Below, in pieces: positions 37,517 through 47,239 of a stretch of 64,000 nucleotides of DNA. The translations under genes were made by a program, and so were the position numbers. Every line of letters starts with the position of its first letter. Within the stretch, counting starts at the first letter, position 1. The notes under the pieces were generated by a model that searched no databases, was not told where the DNA came from, and saw nothing but the letters and a program-made list of their open reading frames with translations. The DNA comes from Prorocentrum cordatum (Eukaryota > Sar > Dinophyceae > Prorocentrales > Prorocentraceae). The DNA is taken from positions 277,001-341,000 of the forward strand of contig CAUYUJ010012558.1 of assembly GCA_963575745.1 (NCBI GenBank), written 5' to 3'.

Positions 37517-38590
37517 TCACTTGCTGGCCTGCGCGCCTGCCGAAGGCCACTCTGCTGGCCCCTCGCCGACGCCCTTGCCGTTGTTCTTGCCCTTGCGCGA
37601 AGCAGCCTTGGCCGTCTCCGCTGCGATCTTGGCCTGGGAGATCTTGGCCGCCTCCTCGCGGATGGCCGCCTCCCTCTCCTCGCGGGCCCGCTTGGCCTCT
37701 GGGGCCTCTGCTGCCGCTGGGGAGGCGTCTGCGGCTTGGGCGGGGCCGGCTCCACTGCCGTCCTCTCCGCCCGCTGGGGCCTGCGCCGTCTCCTCCTCAG
37801 CGGCGGGCTCCGCGCGCCTCTTCTTGCGGAGCCTCTCGTTGACCGTGGCCTTGACCTCCGCGGCCTTCTCGAGCCACTTCTTGATCTCAGCCTCGCGTTT
37901 GCCCAACAACTCACGCGCTCCCTCGAGCTCCTGCTTGAGCTTCATCATGGCCTGCTTCTCTCCCTCCTCGAAGCCATCCAGGTCCTCGAAGAGCTTCTCG
38001 TCCCGAGACAGATTGAGCTTCGGTCCGTTAGCTCCACCAGGTGCTTCGGTACCTACGCCCTCTGCCGCCGCCAGGTGCTTGACGGCCTCCTTCTTCGCTG
38101 CCGTGGCGACCACGAGCGCATGCGCCGCGGCGGCCTCCTTGGCGTCTGCGGCGGCCAAAGCGCCGCGCAAGCGCACCACCGACTTGACTGCCTGGTCGTG
38201 CTTGGTCTCGGCGTCCCTGAGGGCGGCGTCCGCCCTGCGGGCTTGCTCGACGGACGACGCCGTGGGAGCCGCAGCCTGCTGGGGCTGCAACTTGGCCAGC
38301 TCCGCCTCCAGGGTCGCCTTCAACGCTGGGTCCGTCGCTGCTGCAATGGCCGTCGTCAGCAAGTCTGAGACCGACGGCTTCAGGATCGACTTGGGCTTCG
38401 CCTCGTCCGTGTCGGCCAGCCTGTTGTCCTCGAGCGACACTGAGCGGTCGCGAGACTGCGACCTAGGACGGTGAAGGCGAACTTGTCGACTACATCGGAG
38501 ACAGCGTCGATCGCGTTGCAACAGCTTGGTATTCCATTCCGTTGTGCCACAACCATTGCCCTTGGACCACAATCGATCTGTTCCTGCCAT
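37517..38590 (-). CDS. LINE ORF1 (coiled-coil, gag-like)
   Basis: An intact frame of about 357 codons from ATG 38590. The N-terminus has Cys-containing CGTTEWNTKLLQRDRRCLRC, suggestive of a small zinc motif, then RSQSRDRS. It is followed by a long Ala/Lys/Glu-rich heptad-like region (about residues 80-280) expected to form a coiled coil, and a charged Ala-rich tail. It precedes the endonuclease/RT frame, as ORF1 RNA-binding proteins do in LINEs. The DNA is GC-rich. Unlike ORF2, no stop interrupts it. Confidence 0.65.
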   Translation of the reverse strand: MAGTDRLWSKGNGCGTTEWNTKLLQRDRRCLRCSRQVRLHRPRSQSRDRSVSLEDNRLADTDEAKPKSILKPSVSDLLTTAIAAATDPALKATLEAELAKLQPQQAAAPTASSVEQARRADAALRDAETKHDQAVKSVVRLRGALAAADAKEAAAAHALVVATAAKKEAVKHLAAAEGVGTEAPGGANGPKLNLSRDEKLFEDLDGFEEGEKQAMMKLKQELEGARELLGKREAEIKKWLEKAAEVKATVNERLRKKRRAEPAAEEETAQAPAGGEDGSGAGPAQAADASPAAAEAPEAKRAREEREAAIREEAAKISQAKIAAETAKAASRKGKNNGKGVGEGPAEWPSAGAQASK

Positions 38591-39184
38591 GCCTCTGCTT
38601 AGCCGCCACAACTGCCTGCCTCCTGCAGCGGGCGATGCGGCGCCCCTCAAGCGGTGCGCGGAAGAGCAGAGGCGAGCACGGACGGGATGTGGTAGGGTAT
38701 GCAGAAGAGAGAACCCCTAATACCCTCACCCACCCGCTCGTGCCCAGATTGCTTGAGGTGGGGGTGGGGGGAGGGGGGCGGGGGACGGAGGGAGGGAGGG
38801 AGCACGGAGTGCCCGAGCAGGACACACCCCGCGCATCCCAGTCCTGCGCAACCCAAGGAGGAAGGGCAGTAGGGAGGGAACGCTAAAGTGCCCGTACAGG
38901 ACATCCCTTGCACAGCCCAGCCCAATTCAGCCAGGCCACCAGGAGAAAAGTGCCAATCCCGAGCACAGATGGAAGGAGGTCTGAACCCCAACCCGAGGAC
39001 TTGCTTCTCATCCGAATCGTTGCTTGACGGTCCCGGGGCCCAACGAAGGCCCCCAGAGGACAAACATTCCAACAAAAACTTGCGTCGTAATTTCTGCGCG
39101 ACGCGAGGGGGTCCGGAAAGAAAAAAGGAGAGAGAGAGAGAGAGAGAGCGAGAGAAAGAGAAAAATAACAACAACACACACAAC

Positions 39185-39190
39185 ATATAT

Positions 39191-39234
<44 letters not shown>

Positions 39235-39350
39235 ATATATATATGTGTGTATATATATGTATATATATATATGTGTGTATGTATGTATGTATACATATCG
39301 ATAGATATATCGATAGTTCGACAGATTTATAGGTAGATAGATAGAACAGA
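39185..39350. repeat. TA / TATG / GATA microsatellite
   Basis: ATATATATATATATATATAT passes into GTGTATATATATG and GATAGATATATCG units, directly after a GA tract (39133-39160). Confidence 0.95.
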
Positions 39351-39639
39351 ACGCGTTTCACGGGCACTTGTCGTGGGAACATTCGGCGGCGCGTTTCGAG
39401 ACGGAGGGGGTGCCCCCCAACAATCGGGGCCGTCGACCAAAACCAAGGAACCTTCCCTCCCCCCTACCCCCCCCTCACCAAATTCCCCCCCTGGCGGCGG
39501 CGCCGGCGCCGGCGCTGGCGGCGGCCAGCGGCCCCGACGGAAGGCAGACGCAGCGACGATGACCAGAGAGGGCCCAAAAAGGTGGGGAAGGGCCCCACCC
39601 CCCCCCCCCCGGAAGAGGCGGCAACCAGGAGTTAAGAAA

Positions 39640-39860
39640 GGTTTACCCTGGAGTCAACCCTCCGCTGGGCGAGCATCAAGGTATTCGCCCTGAGAGGGGG
39701 TTAGCTCCAGATTAAACCCTTCTCGCGGACGCCGAGCGTCGCAGGGGTCCAGCCTGGGGAAGGTTAACTCCAGATTGAACCTTTCTCGTGGAAGCCGAGC
39801 GTCGCATGGGTCCACCCTGCGCAGATTTCACTTTAGATGAAATCCTTTTCGTGGACGCCC
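39640..39860. repeat. Tandem repeat of about 60 bp, three units
   Basis: TTAGCTCCAGATTAAACCCT, TTAACTCCAGATTGAACCTT and TTCACTTTAGATGAAATCCT each lead into TCTCGCGGACGCCGAGCGTC-like sequence and GGGTCCA(C/G)CCTG. Units are 58-64 bp and about 80% alike by eye. Confidence 0.7.
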
Positions 39861-40259
39861 CCGTGGCCCCCGCGTGCAACTCGCAACTTGGCGGGTAAAC
39901 GATAAATCCAAAGTTGACCCTTCTCGTTTGGACACTCCCTATGAGGCCGAGGCGAAGAAGGCGGAGAGCGAGGGAAAGAGAGAAAGAGAGAGAGAGAGAG
40001 AGAGTAGGAAAGGCCCAGAGAACACCTGAAGGAAATCCCAAGAGCGCCGTGAGAGAGGCTCCAGGGGGTGCTCATGAAAGGGCCCAAGAAAGCAAAAAAA
40101 GGCCGCGAAACAGAAAACCGGAGTGCCCTGAGTCGTCGCAAGAGCTTCCGAGGATGGCCCCAAAGCGCCTCAAGAGAACATCCGAAGGGCCCCGCAAGGA
40201 CCGAAGAGCTTCCGAAAGAGCCCCAAGTGAAGGCCATGGAGGGCCTAAAGAAGCGTCCT

Positions 40260-42220
40260 GAGATTTTTTCTGTGGGGGCGGGCACCGTCTCGATGGGCGA
40301 GTCTGGTGTCGGCCGCCGGCGCGAGAAGAGCCAGCTCCCCACAAGAGGGTTTGCGAACACGTCGTTCCACACTCCGTGCGAGTCGCCGTCGAACATCGTG
40401 CAACGCGCGTCCTCCTCCGACAGCCCTGCCCTCCTGAGCGCGTCCACCGCTCCGCTGCTGCGGCCCGGCCGCACGACCGTGTCCCGGGTGCCGTGGAACG
40501 CCCACACCGCCGGAGGCCCCGGCGGCCCGCTCATCTCCGCCAGTGCCGCGTCGTCGGCCCCCCCGGCCGCGGAGACGGCGGCGGCGAAGCGCCCGGGCCA
40601 GCGCGCGAGGGCGTCCCAGACGCCGAAGGCGCCCATGCTGATGCCCACCGCGTAGACCCGCGTGGGGTCCGCCGCGGGCTCCCCGCGCGCCCCCAGCACC
40701 GCGTCCAGCGCGGCCATGCTGGCCACGAGGGCGACAGACGGCTCGGCGGGCATCCGGTGGCTCCTGCCGCCCCAGTGCACCTCCACCCAGCGGCGACCGA
40801 TGGGACACTGCGCGGCGATGACGAAGCAGGGCTCAGGAAGACCTCGCAGCACCCTGGCCGCCTGGCCGACCTGGGCGTGGTTGTTGCGGCCCCGCTCCCC
40901 GGAGCCGTGGAGGAAGACCACCACGGGACATGGAGAGTCGGAGCTCTTGGGGCGGTAGAGCCTCCACACAACAGAGACCTCTGACCCCGCCTCGCCCCAG
41001 CAGCCGCCGCCGCCGGGCCCGCCGGGGCCGCCGAGCGGGCCCGGCACGTCGGCCCTGCCGGTTATGGGCGGCTGCTCCTCGAAGCCTTGGAGGCTGAACT
41101 GGTGGCTCGGGCCGTCCTGCCGGGAGGTGCACTTGGCCCCGTGCCCGCCGCGCCCGTCCCGGCAGACGTCGCAGCAATACCCGTGGCCCAAGCTCTGGTG
41201 GCGCAGCAGCTCGCAGCCCTCCCGTGCACACCTGGGCGCCGACGCCCACGCGTCTGCGCAGACCACGTCCGGAGCGACCGCGACCCTCGCAGAGAAGCAC
41301 GCAGCCCCGTGCTCCCCTGTGCCCCGCATGCACTTGACGCAGCAATAGCTGGCCCCCTCGCCCTGCACCGGCAAAGGACACCCTACCGTCCGGCACAGCA
41401 CGACCCGCGCGCCCTCGCCGGCAGCTTCCGACTCCGCTGCCTCCGAGCCGGCGCCAGCGCCCTGGGCGCAGTGGTAGAAGAAGCAGCCGCGGCCCTGCCT
41501 TTTGGACGCCCGAAATGGGTACCGAAAAAATGGGTACTATGCCCAACAGCAAATGTTGTCCCAAACCAACAGCGGCCGCTGTTGGGCAGGCGGCCTCCTG
41601 TCTCAAATGGACACAGGCCGCGGCGGCGCGGACAGCGAATCCGGTTCAAAATGAACAGGAATTGTTGTTGGGCATCGTACCCATTCTTTCAGTACCCATT
41701 TCGGGCGTGCAGATGCCTGCAGTGGCCGCGCGCGGACCAGTGCTTGCAGGCCGGCCGCGCCAGGGGCCCTCCCACCGCCTTCGCGCACTCGAGGTGGGCC
41801 AGGGCGGGTCCCTCGCCGCCGCGCTCGCCAGGCCAGGCCAGCTCCCCCGCGGAGACCACCAGGCCGCACCTCGAACAAGCCAATCGTCGTCGTCGTCGCG
41901 TTTCCTCCTCCTCCTCCTCCTCCTCCCTCCTCCTCCTCCCTCCTCCTCCTCCTCCTCCCTCCTCCTCCGTCGTCGTCCACCCAGTCCCCCGTCGTCGCGT
42001 TTTTTTCGCAACGTCGACCCCCAGAGGTCCGGAACCCTTCCACGGGACTGGCTCCTCGTCCCGAGTCTATTCTTACAGTCTTACAGGTCCCGAAGCCCCG
42101 GCAAAGGGCCCCCACAGAGGCCGACAATAGCGGAAAGCCTTCCGTCGTGATTGCTCGAAGCGCGAGGGGTCTGGGCACCAGCCCGCACCTCGAGCACTGC
42201 ACGCCGCGGCGGCACCGCAT
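40260..42220 (-). CDS. CCCH zinc finger / Cys-rich repeat / alpha-beta hydrolase protein
   Basis: Proposed exons on the minus strand are 42220-42189, 41869-41717 and 41498-about 40260. Exon 1 starts MRCRRGVQCS. Joining to exon 2 gives CSRCGLVVSAGELA. Joining exons 2 and 3 builds CKHWSARGHCRQGRGCFFYH, a C-x8-C-x5-C-x3-H finger that exists only after splicing. Exon 3 then has two Cys-rich units (GCPLPVQGEGASYCCVKCMR and GCELLRHQSLGHGYCCDVCR, each ending GHGxxC-like). A serine-hydrolase fold follows: VVVFLHGSGERGRNN (oxyanion/HGS block), YAVGISMGAFGVWDAL (GxSxG nucleophile), AFHGTRDTVV (acid) and DGDSHGVWNDVF (His). It resembles phospholipase/carboxylesterase-type alpha/beta hydrolases; the substrate is unknown. 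Intron 1 has a GT donor, intron 2 a GC donor. The 3' end is uncertain: after SPIETVPAPTEK the frame runs into repeat sequence as far as 39833, so another intron or a different stop is likely. A degenerate SL relic lies upstream at 42582-42602. Confidence 0.75.
41499..41716 (-). repeat. Family A introner-like element forming intron 2 of the hydrolase gene
   Basis: The whole 218-nt intron is one element. ACGCCCGAAATGGGTACCGA near one end is inverted as CAGTACCCATTTCGGGCGTG near the other, with a second inner repeat AATGGGTACTATGCCCAACA / TTGTTGGGCATCGTACCCAT. On the minus strand the donor is GCATCTGC (GC) and the acceptor GTCCAAAAG. AGGCA occurs at both junctions like a target-site duplication. 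Related copies lie at 541-735, 6408-6612 and 6852-7050. Confidence 0.85.
41870..42188 (-). repeat. Intron 1 of the hydrolase gene, containing family C sequence and CTC/GTC tracts
   Basis: The junctions share TCGAGGTGCGG (exon 1/donor side at about 42182-42192; acceptor side at about 41863-41873), an 11-bp direct repeat. The body holds CTC tracts (41903-41967), a CGTCGTCGCGTTTTTTTCGC block, CGACCCCCAGAGGTCCGGAA and CCGTCGTGATTGCTCGAAGC, which are family C landmarks. Confidence 0.6.
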
Positions 42221-42581
42221 GCGGCGCCGCGCCTCTTGGCGGCCGCGGCGCGGGCGCCTCCCGCGCGGCAGCCCCGCCGCCGGGCAGTGGCGGCGCCTGT
42301 GGCGCACGGCGGCTGCCGCGCCCGCCACGGGCGCGCGGCAGCTGGAGCCGACGCCGCCATCTGGCTCGGCAACCACGTGCGAGCCCTACCCCTGCAGTGC
42401 GACAAAGGACAAAGCCAGAACGAGGATCGAAGCGGGTGGGGATAGATCGAGAATCTCTGAGATCCGGCGGCTCTGGAGGATGTCTCGGGCACCACGGCCG
42501 TTCCGGAACGCATTGAGAGCATTCCAGAACGCTCTGCAACGGAGTTATCCTCGTCCTAGCCCCGTCCGGTGCAGGCCAGAT

Positions 42582-42602
42582 CTTGGCCAAAATGGCTACG
42601 GG
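42582..42602 (-). other. Degenerate spliced-leader relic upstream of the hydrolase gene
   Basis: On the minus strand CCCGTAGCCATTTTGGCCAA then G matches the dinoflagellate SL except for the first base and one missing T. It is in sense orientation, 362 nt before the proposed ATG. The next bases (ATCTGG) are not a GT donor, so it is not an SL RNA gene. Confidence 0.75.
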
Positions 42603-43220
42603 ACGCGCCCTGAGAAGGCGTCTGAAGAAGGCCGAATGGGGTCCCAGGAAGGGGCCCCAGAGTGGCGTCAAGATGGCGCCAAGAGGTGCTCTAAGGAGGC
42701 TTGAGTTGAAGAGGTCCCCAAAAACAAAAAACTAAACAAAGAAAAGAAAAGAAAAAAAAACAATATAAAAACAAAAAAAAAAAAAAAAAAAAAAAAAAAA
42801 CAATAAAAAAAAAATAAAAAAACAAAAAAGAGGTCCCCAAAACGTCAAGCCGGCCCAGGATGAAATCCGCGGAGGCTCCCAATGGGCTGGAACGGAGCAA
42901 CATGTGGCGGCGCAACATGGCTTCAAGAGCGGCGCTCGCTAGAGCGCTTCAACATGGCCGCTATGTTGCGTCAAAATGGGCTCGAAAGGAGGGACAAGGG
43001 GATCCCGAGAGAGGCCCCATTGGAGTTCCAAGAGGGCCATACACACAATGCAGAAAGGGGAGCCAGCGAAGCTCCACAATGGCTCAATGAGGTTCCAAGA
43101 GGGGGCGCTGGAAGGCTCCCAGGGGGCCAAGCGAGAGCCCGAGGGAGTTGCAAGACGACTCAGAAGAGTTGCGAATGGCGTCCCAAGAGGGCTCCCAGAG
43201 GTGCTTGGGGAAGGTCACAA
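42603..43220. repeat. CCAAGAGG-type degenerate repeat with an A-rich insert
   Basis: Diverged units such as GGTTCCAAGAGGGGGCGC and GGGAGTTGCAAGACGACTC fill the interval. An A-rich block (about 42722-42829, with a pure run of about 30 A) is flanked by direct repeats AGAGGTCCCCAAAA at about 42709 and 42830. Confidence 0.6.
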
Positions 43221-46200
43221 GAGGCGGTGCGATGAGGTCAAGATAACTCACAAGCGCGGCCTAAACAAAACCTCGACAGGCCAGAAAAAGGTCCGGGTTC
43301 AGTCGTGTCTGGTGGAAGAACTTCCCACACACCCCTCGGGCGGGGGTTCTTTGTTCAACTGGAGTCTCGGAACTGCCAGTGTACTATCTTCAGGGCGTCT
43401 CAGAGGTCTGCTGTGAGCGTGTCGGACGCCTCTGGGACCGCGTTGGGGGCGTGTTGGGCCCCGTGTTCCTCGAGGTAATCCCCTCCAATTCGCTGCTATC
43501 GGTGCCTTCTTCCGTCGCTGCCGTCGTCGTCGTCGTCGTCGTCGTCGTCCTGTTGCTGCTCCTCCTCCTCCTCCTCCTCCTCCTCCTCCTCCTCCTCCTC
43601 CTCCTCCTCCTCCTCCCCCTTTTCCTCCACAGCCCCTCCTCCTCCGCATCATCCTTCTCCACAACCCCTCCTCCTCCTCTTCCTCCTCCTTCTCCTCCTT
43701 CTTCTTCTTCTTCTTCTTCTTCTTCTTCTTCTTCTTCTTCTTCTTCTCGTGTTCCCTTCCTCCGACGCCTCCTTCTCGTCGTCGCCCAAAGCGCCCTCGA
43801 CAAGCACGGCCCATGGGATGTCCATAAAGGAAAGTCGCAGCGTTTTCTCTGGGTTTTGTGGAGTCTCTTAGGGGTTCTGGTGGTTTTCGAAACTTGTCAA
43901 ACATATCCACACTGCATGATGCAAGACATACTGTGCACCCGCTTCCCCCCGCCACCGTCTGAGTCGGTGACGAAGGTCTAAGCAGTTGATTGCGCACCTC
44001 CCTTCGGTCTAGGACTGAGCGTGCCCACTTTCTCGGGCACCCATGGTTCTGTCCGTCTCCAGCGGTTCGGCGTGTGGTTGGCTATCCTCATCAGGACCTG
44101 CCACAACCAACCACACTGGGCAGGCCGACGCTGTCACGAACGACACCTCTGTGTCCGACTGCGTGGAACATCAACATGTGCATCACCTAAACCGCCAGAA
44201 TATGTGTTTGGCCTTCAAGGAAGTGAGGAAACAACTGTTGCTTAACGTCTCTTGGGAGCCTCTTGTAAACTTTTGGGGGGGCCTTGTGGGGCCTATGTGG
44301 GTGTCTTTGAGCCTCTTGGGAACTCTTGGGGGTCTCGTGGAATTTGTTTAGGCGCCCCGTGGGGGCCTCCTCGATGCTTGTTTGGAACTCTGGGTGGCCT
44401 CCGCGGGCTTCTTGCGGGCTTCTTGGGGGGCTTGGGGAGCTTGTCCCCTCCGCCCATCTCGGCACGCCCTCCACGCGGTTCGTGCGCCGCAGAGAACTCC
44501 ACGCATGGGCGAACTGGGAGACTTAGCATAGTGTCTCCCCGAAAGTTTAGAGTCATACATGCAGGAATACATCCATTCGCACGCACATGAATACAACACC
44601 TAATCAATGCCTGTGCCTCGGGACGTGGGAAAACGTGGCTTGGATGCCTCTTGGAATGTCGCGGAATGCTTAGCAGGGGCCTCATGGAGGCCTTTTCGGG
44701 GGGGATCGTCCTGATGGACTCCGGGAGCTTGTAGCCCTCTAGGGACCCTCTTGGGGCTCTCTTCGGCCGTCCTGGGCTCTTGAGTGCCGTCTTGGGGCCC
44801 TCTCGGGGCGCTCTTCGGGTCCTTTTGGGCCGGCTTGGGGCCACGTGGGAAACTCATGTGGGTGTCTTGGGCTCGGAGAGGCCTAGGAAAGGAAGAACGC
44901 GATAACCTTTCAAATTCAAGCTCTTTAGGGCCTCCTTGAGCATCGTGGGGTCTTCAGCGCTTCCCAGGGGCTTCCTGGGGTATCCTGGGAGCTCTTGGGG
45001 CTTCTTGGGAGCTTTTTTTTTTTTTTTCCTCCAACGTGTCATGCTCAAAGGCAGGCTCAGCCCGAGAGTGGATAAGAATTGTGCTCGCCCGCCCCACCCA
45101 CTCCCCGCCCAGCTCCCATGTCATCCCGCCGAGTCCTACAAGACGATGCCATGCCTGGAACGCCTCATGGGGATGCGCGTCGTCGTCCGACGGCAAAACA
45201 GCTCGGTGACCCGCCTTCGGAGAGCCGAGGGTGCTTTGGCCTCTACGCACTCTCTCTTCAGAAACGGCATGTACTATATGCTCTGGGCAGCGGCATCCGC
45301 AAGTGAAACAACGAAAGATCTGGACTCCCCACCTGCAGTGCCCCAAACGACCCCCACCCATTCCGAGGCCAATAGAGTAGGCGCGCCGTGGACGCTCCTC
45401 GCGCTGCCCCACTCTGCCCCGCACCACGGGCAACGGCAAACAGCGCAGGGGGAGGACTAGCTTCCGCACGAGCTGAGCTCGATTGCGGGGTATGCTGCAG
45501 AACGCAAACGTTGGCTCCCGACGTCTCTGCCTCAAAAGGTAGTCCGAGGAAAACGCCGTCGTACCGACGCAGTCTCTCCTCCAACCGATCCAGGCCCCCC
45601 GACCCACGACTGGAACAGCAACTGCAACAGCCACAGTCACGAACACTCAAGGACCCTCCCCACCAAATCCGCCCCCACCTCCGCCAGGGATCCGATCGGG
45701 ATCGCCAGCGCAGGTACCAAATGAACAACGCCGGGCAGCCGCTGGGCAGCGAGAAGGAGCAGGGGCGAGGAGGAGGAGCGCGAGAGGGCGGCAGAGATGT
45801 GTACAGAGCAGCGGGGACTCCGCGAGGGGGGCGGGCATGCACTGCCGCTGCGGAGCACTCCGGGCTGGACGGCCGCGAGAAAACCGAGCATGTGCAGGTG
45901 CAGTCAATGCAACAGTGTTTGTCCCTGGCTGTGGCTGAGATCGGAGGCGAAAATGCCCGGTTTGCCTCCTTTGTGAATCGATCCGCGATCGGGAGCGCCA
46001 AATTTGACTTCGTCTCGGCAATGGGACGAAGGCGTCCTGCGCAGAGCAACTGAAGTACAATAAACTATGCACGTGCTGGTCGTCAAAAAATGCGGCGCTG
46101 CAGCCCCCGTGAAACGTCCGGCCTGAGTAGGCACACCACATTCATGAAGTACGAATGCTTTGGATTTACATCAAGACCCCAGGCAACGCGTGATCTCTGA

Positions 46201-47239
46201 CTCTCACAGCAGAGAACACACCGCACCCGTCCTCACGAGAAGGTAACGAATGCGCCAGGGGATCAAAGAAAGCCACACGATCTGCTCTCGGCAGGAGAAC
46301 CCGCCAATGCCCTCCCATGAGGCCGAAAAAAGCAGAAACGCGAGGAGGGTAGCGGTATCGATACCGTTCCCTTCTCTGGCCCAAAATTTGTGCTAGAAAA
46401 GATGATCACAAGAGCAGCAGGAAGCTTTGACCGCAATGCCTCTAAATACGTTGGGGATTTACAGCAATAATGCGGTCGAGGGAACATCAGGCGAAAGACA
46501 GAGAGGGAGAGAGATAGAAAGAGAGATATAGAGAGAGAGAGCATACTCCATTCATGCAGTAAGAAATGTTATTGAAGCGTATCGCGATTCCAATCATGAC
46601 CAACTGTCGGTTCTGGCAACTGATGTGCGAAATATCGAACAAACGGCCCAGTAGAGCAAAATCCGCGCCCATCCTCATGATGAGGAAGCGGCAGCGCTGG
46701 AGGAGCGACAACAACCATTACTCGTTCATGGGACTCTACTCGACAACTGAACTCTACCTCCGTGGAATGTACCGCCGTGGAACATCCTCCCCTTGGTGGA
46801 GAGGCTGCCTTCGGTCACGCGGACGGAGCTCGACTCCGGAACTGCAAGTGTGGGCCCCACGCCACCGGAAGCAAACGGCCTTGACTGCGTGCCCCCAGCT
46901 CCTCTTCGACGACAGCCCTGCTCCGCGAAGGCTCGTCGAAGGTCTGCCCAGACCCGCTGCAAAGAGGCTGGGGCGAAGGGGTGAAGGGCCAGGCTGCACG
47001 CCGCTTCACTCAATTCCTGAGCAGGGCCCAACGGAGGAGAACCGTATTCGCACCGGTCTTCATGAAACGCAAGCCGCAGCAGCGCTGGATACCCGAAGCG
47101 GATGAAACTCAATACCGACACCGAGCCACGCAGCACACGGCCCGGCGACTGAAGACCCCCTCCCAAAATCAGCCAGCAACGGTAAGATCGAAGTGTGCCC
47201 TCCCTCCCCAAGTCTCCCTCCCCTCGGAGCCGCGCGCTT
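43221..47239. other. No recognisable gene (4 kb); microsatellites and CTTGGGG-type repeats
   Basis: GTC (43523-43549), CTC (43559-43617) and TTC (43698-43747) tracts are followed by about 230 bp of unrecognised sequence. CTTGGGGG/CCTCTTGGG degenerate repeats lie at about 44240-45010. Positions 45020-47200 are complex-looking sequence with frames up to about 260 codons on both strands but no recognisable domain. A GAGAGA tract lies at 46500-46540. Confidence 0.45.

Larger units (their letters stand above)
32012..38590 (-). mobile_element. LINE-type non-LTR retrotransposon, nearly full length, inactivated
   Basis: On the minus strand the order is ORF1 (38590-37517), APE-like endonuclease (about 37290-36550), linker (about 36650-35430), reverse transcriptase (about 35427-34000), a CCHC-like cluster plus RNase H (33723-32440), and a Cys/His C-terminal segment (32443-32012). 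This is the order of LINEs carrying an RNase H domain. ORF2 carries in-frame stops at 37024, 35937, 35556, 35200 and 34171, and frame changes near 36600, 35480 and 33990. It therefore cannot make an intact polyprotein. Element ends are not resolved. Confidence 0.85.
38591..40259. other. Repeat-rich spacer between the LINE and hydrolase gene
   Basis: Contents: a diverged duplication around AGTGCCCGAGCAGGACAC / AGTGCCCGTACAGGACAT (about 38806 and 38887), a family C copy (38990-39118), GA and TA microsatellites, a 60-bp tandem array, and a GGCCCAAGA-type tract (about 40020-40260). No gene was recognised. Confidence 0.55.

Noticed and set aside
39833-40259. C-terminal extension of the hydrolase frame to the stop at 39833
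   Set aside because: After the last hydrolase block the frame enters GGCCCAAGA-type repeat and a GA microsatellite. More likely an unrecognised intron or the wrong phase.
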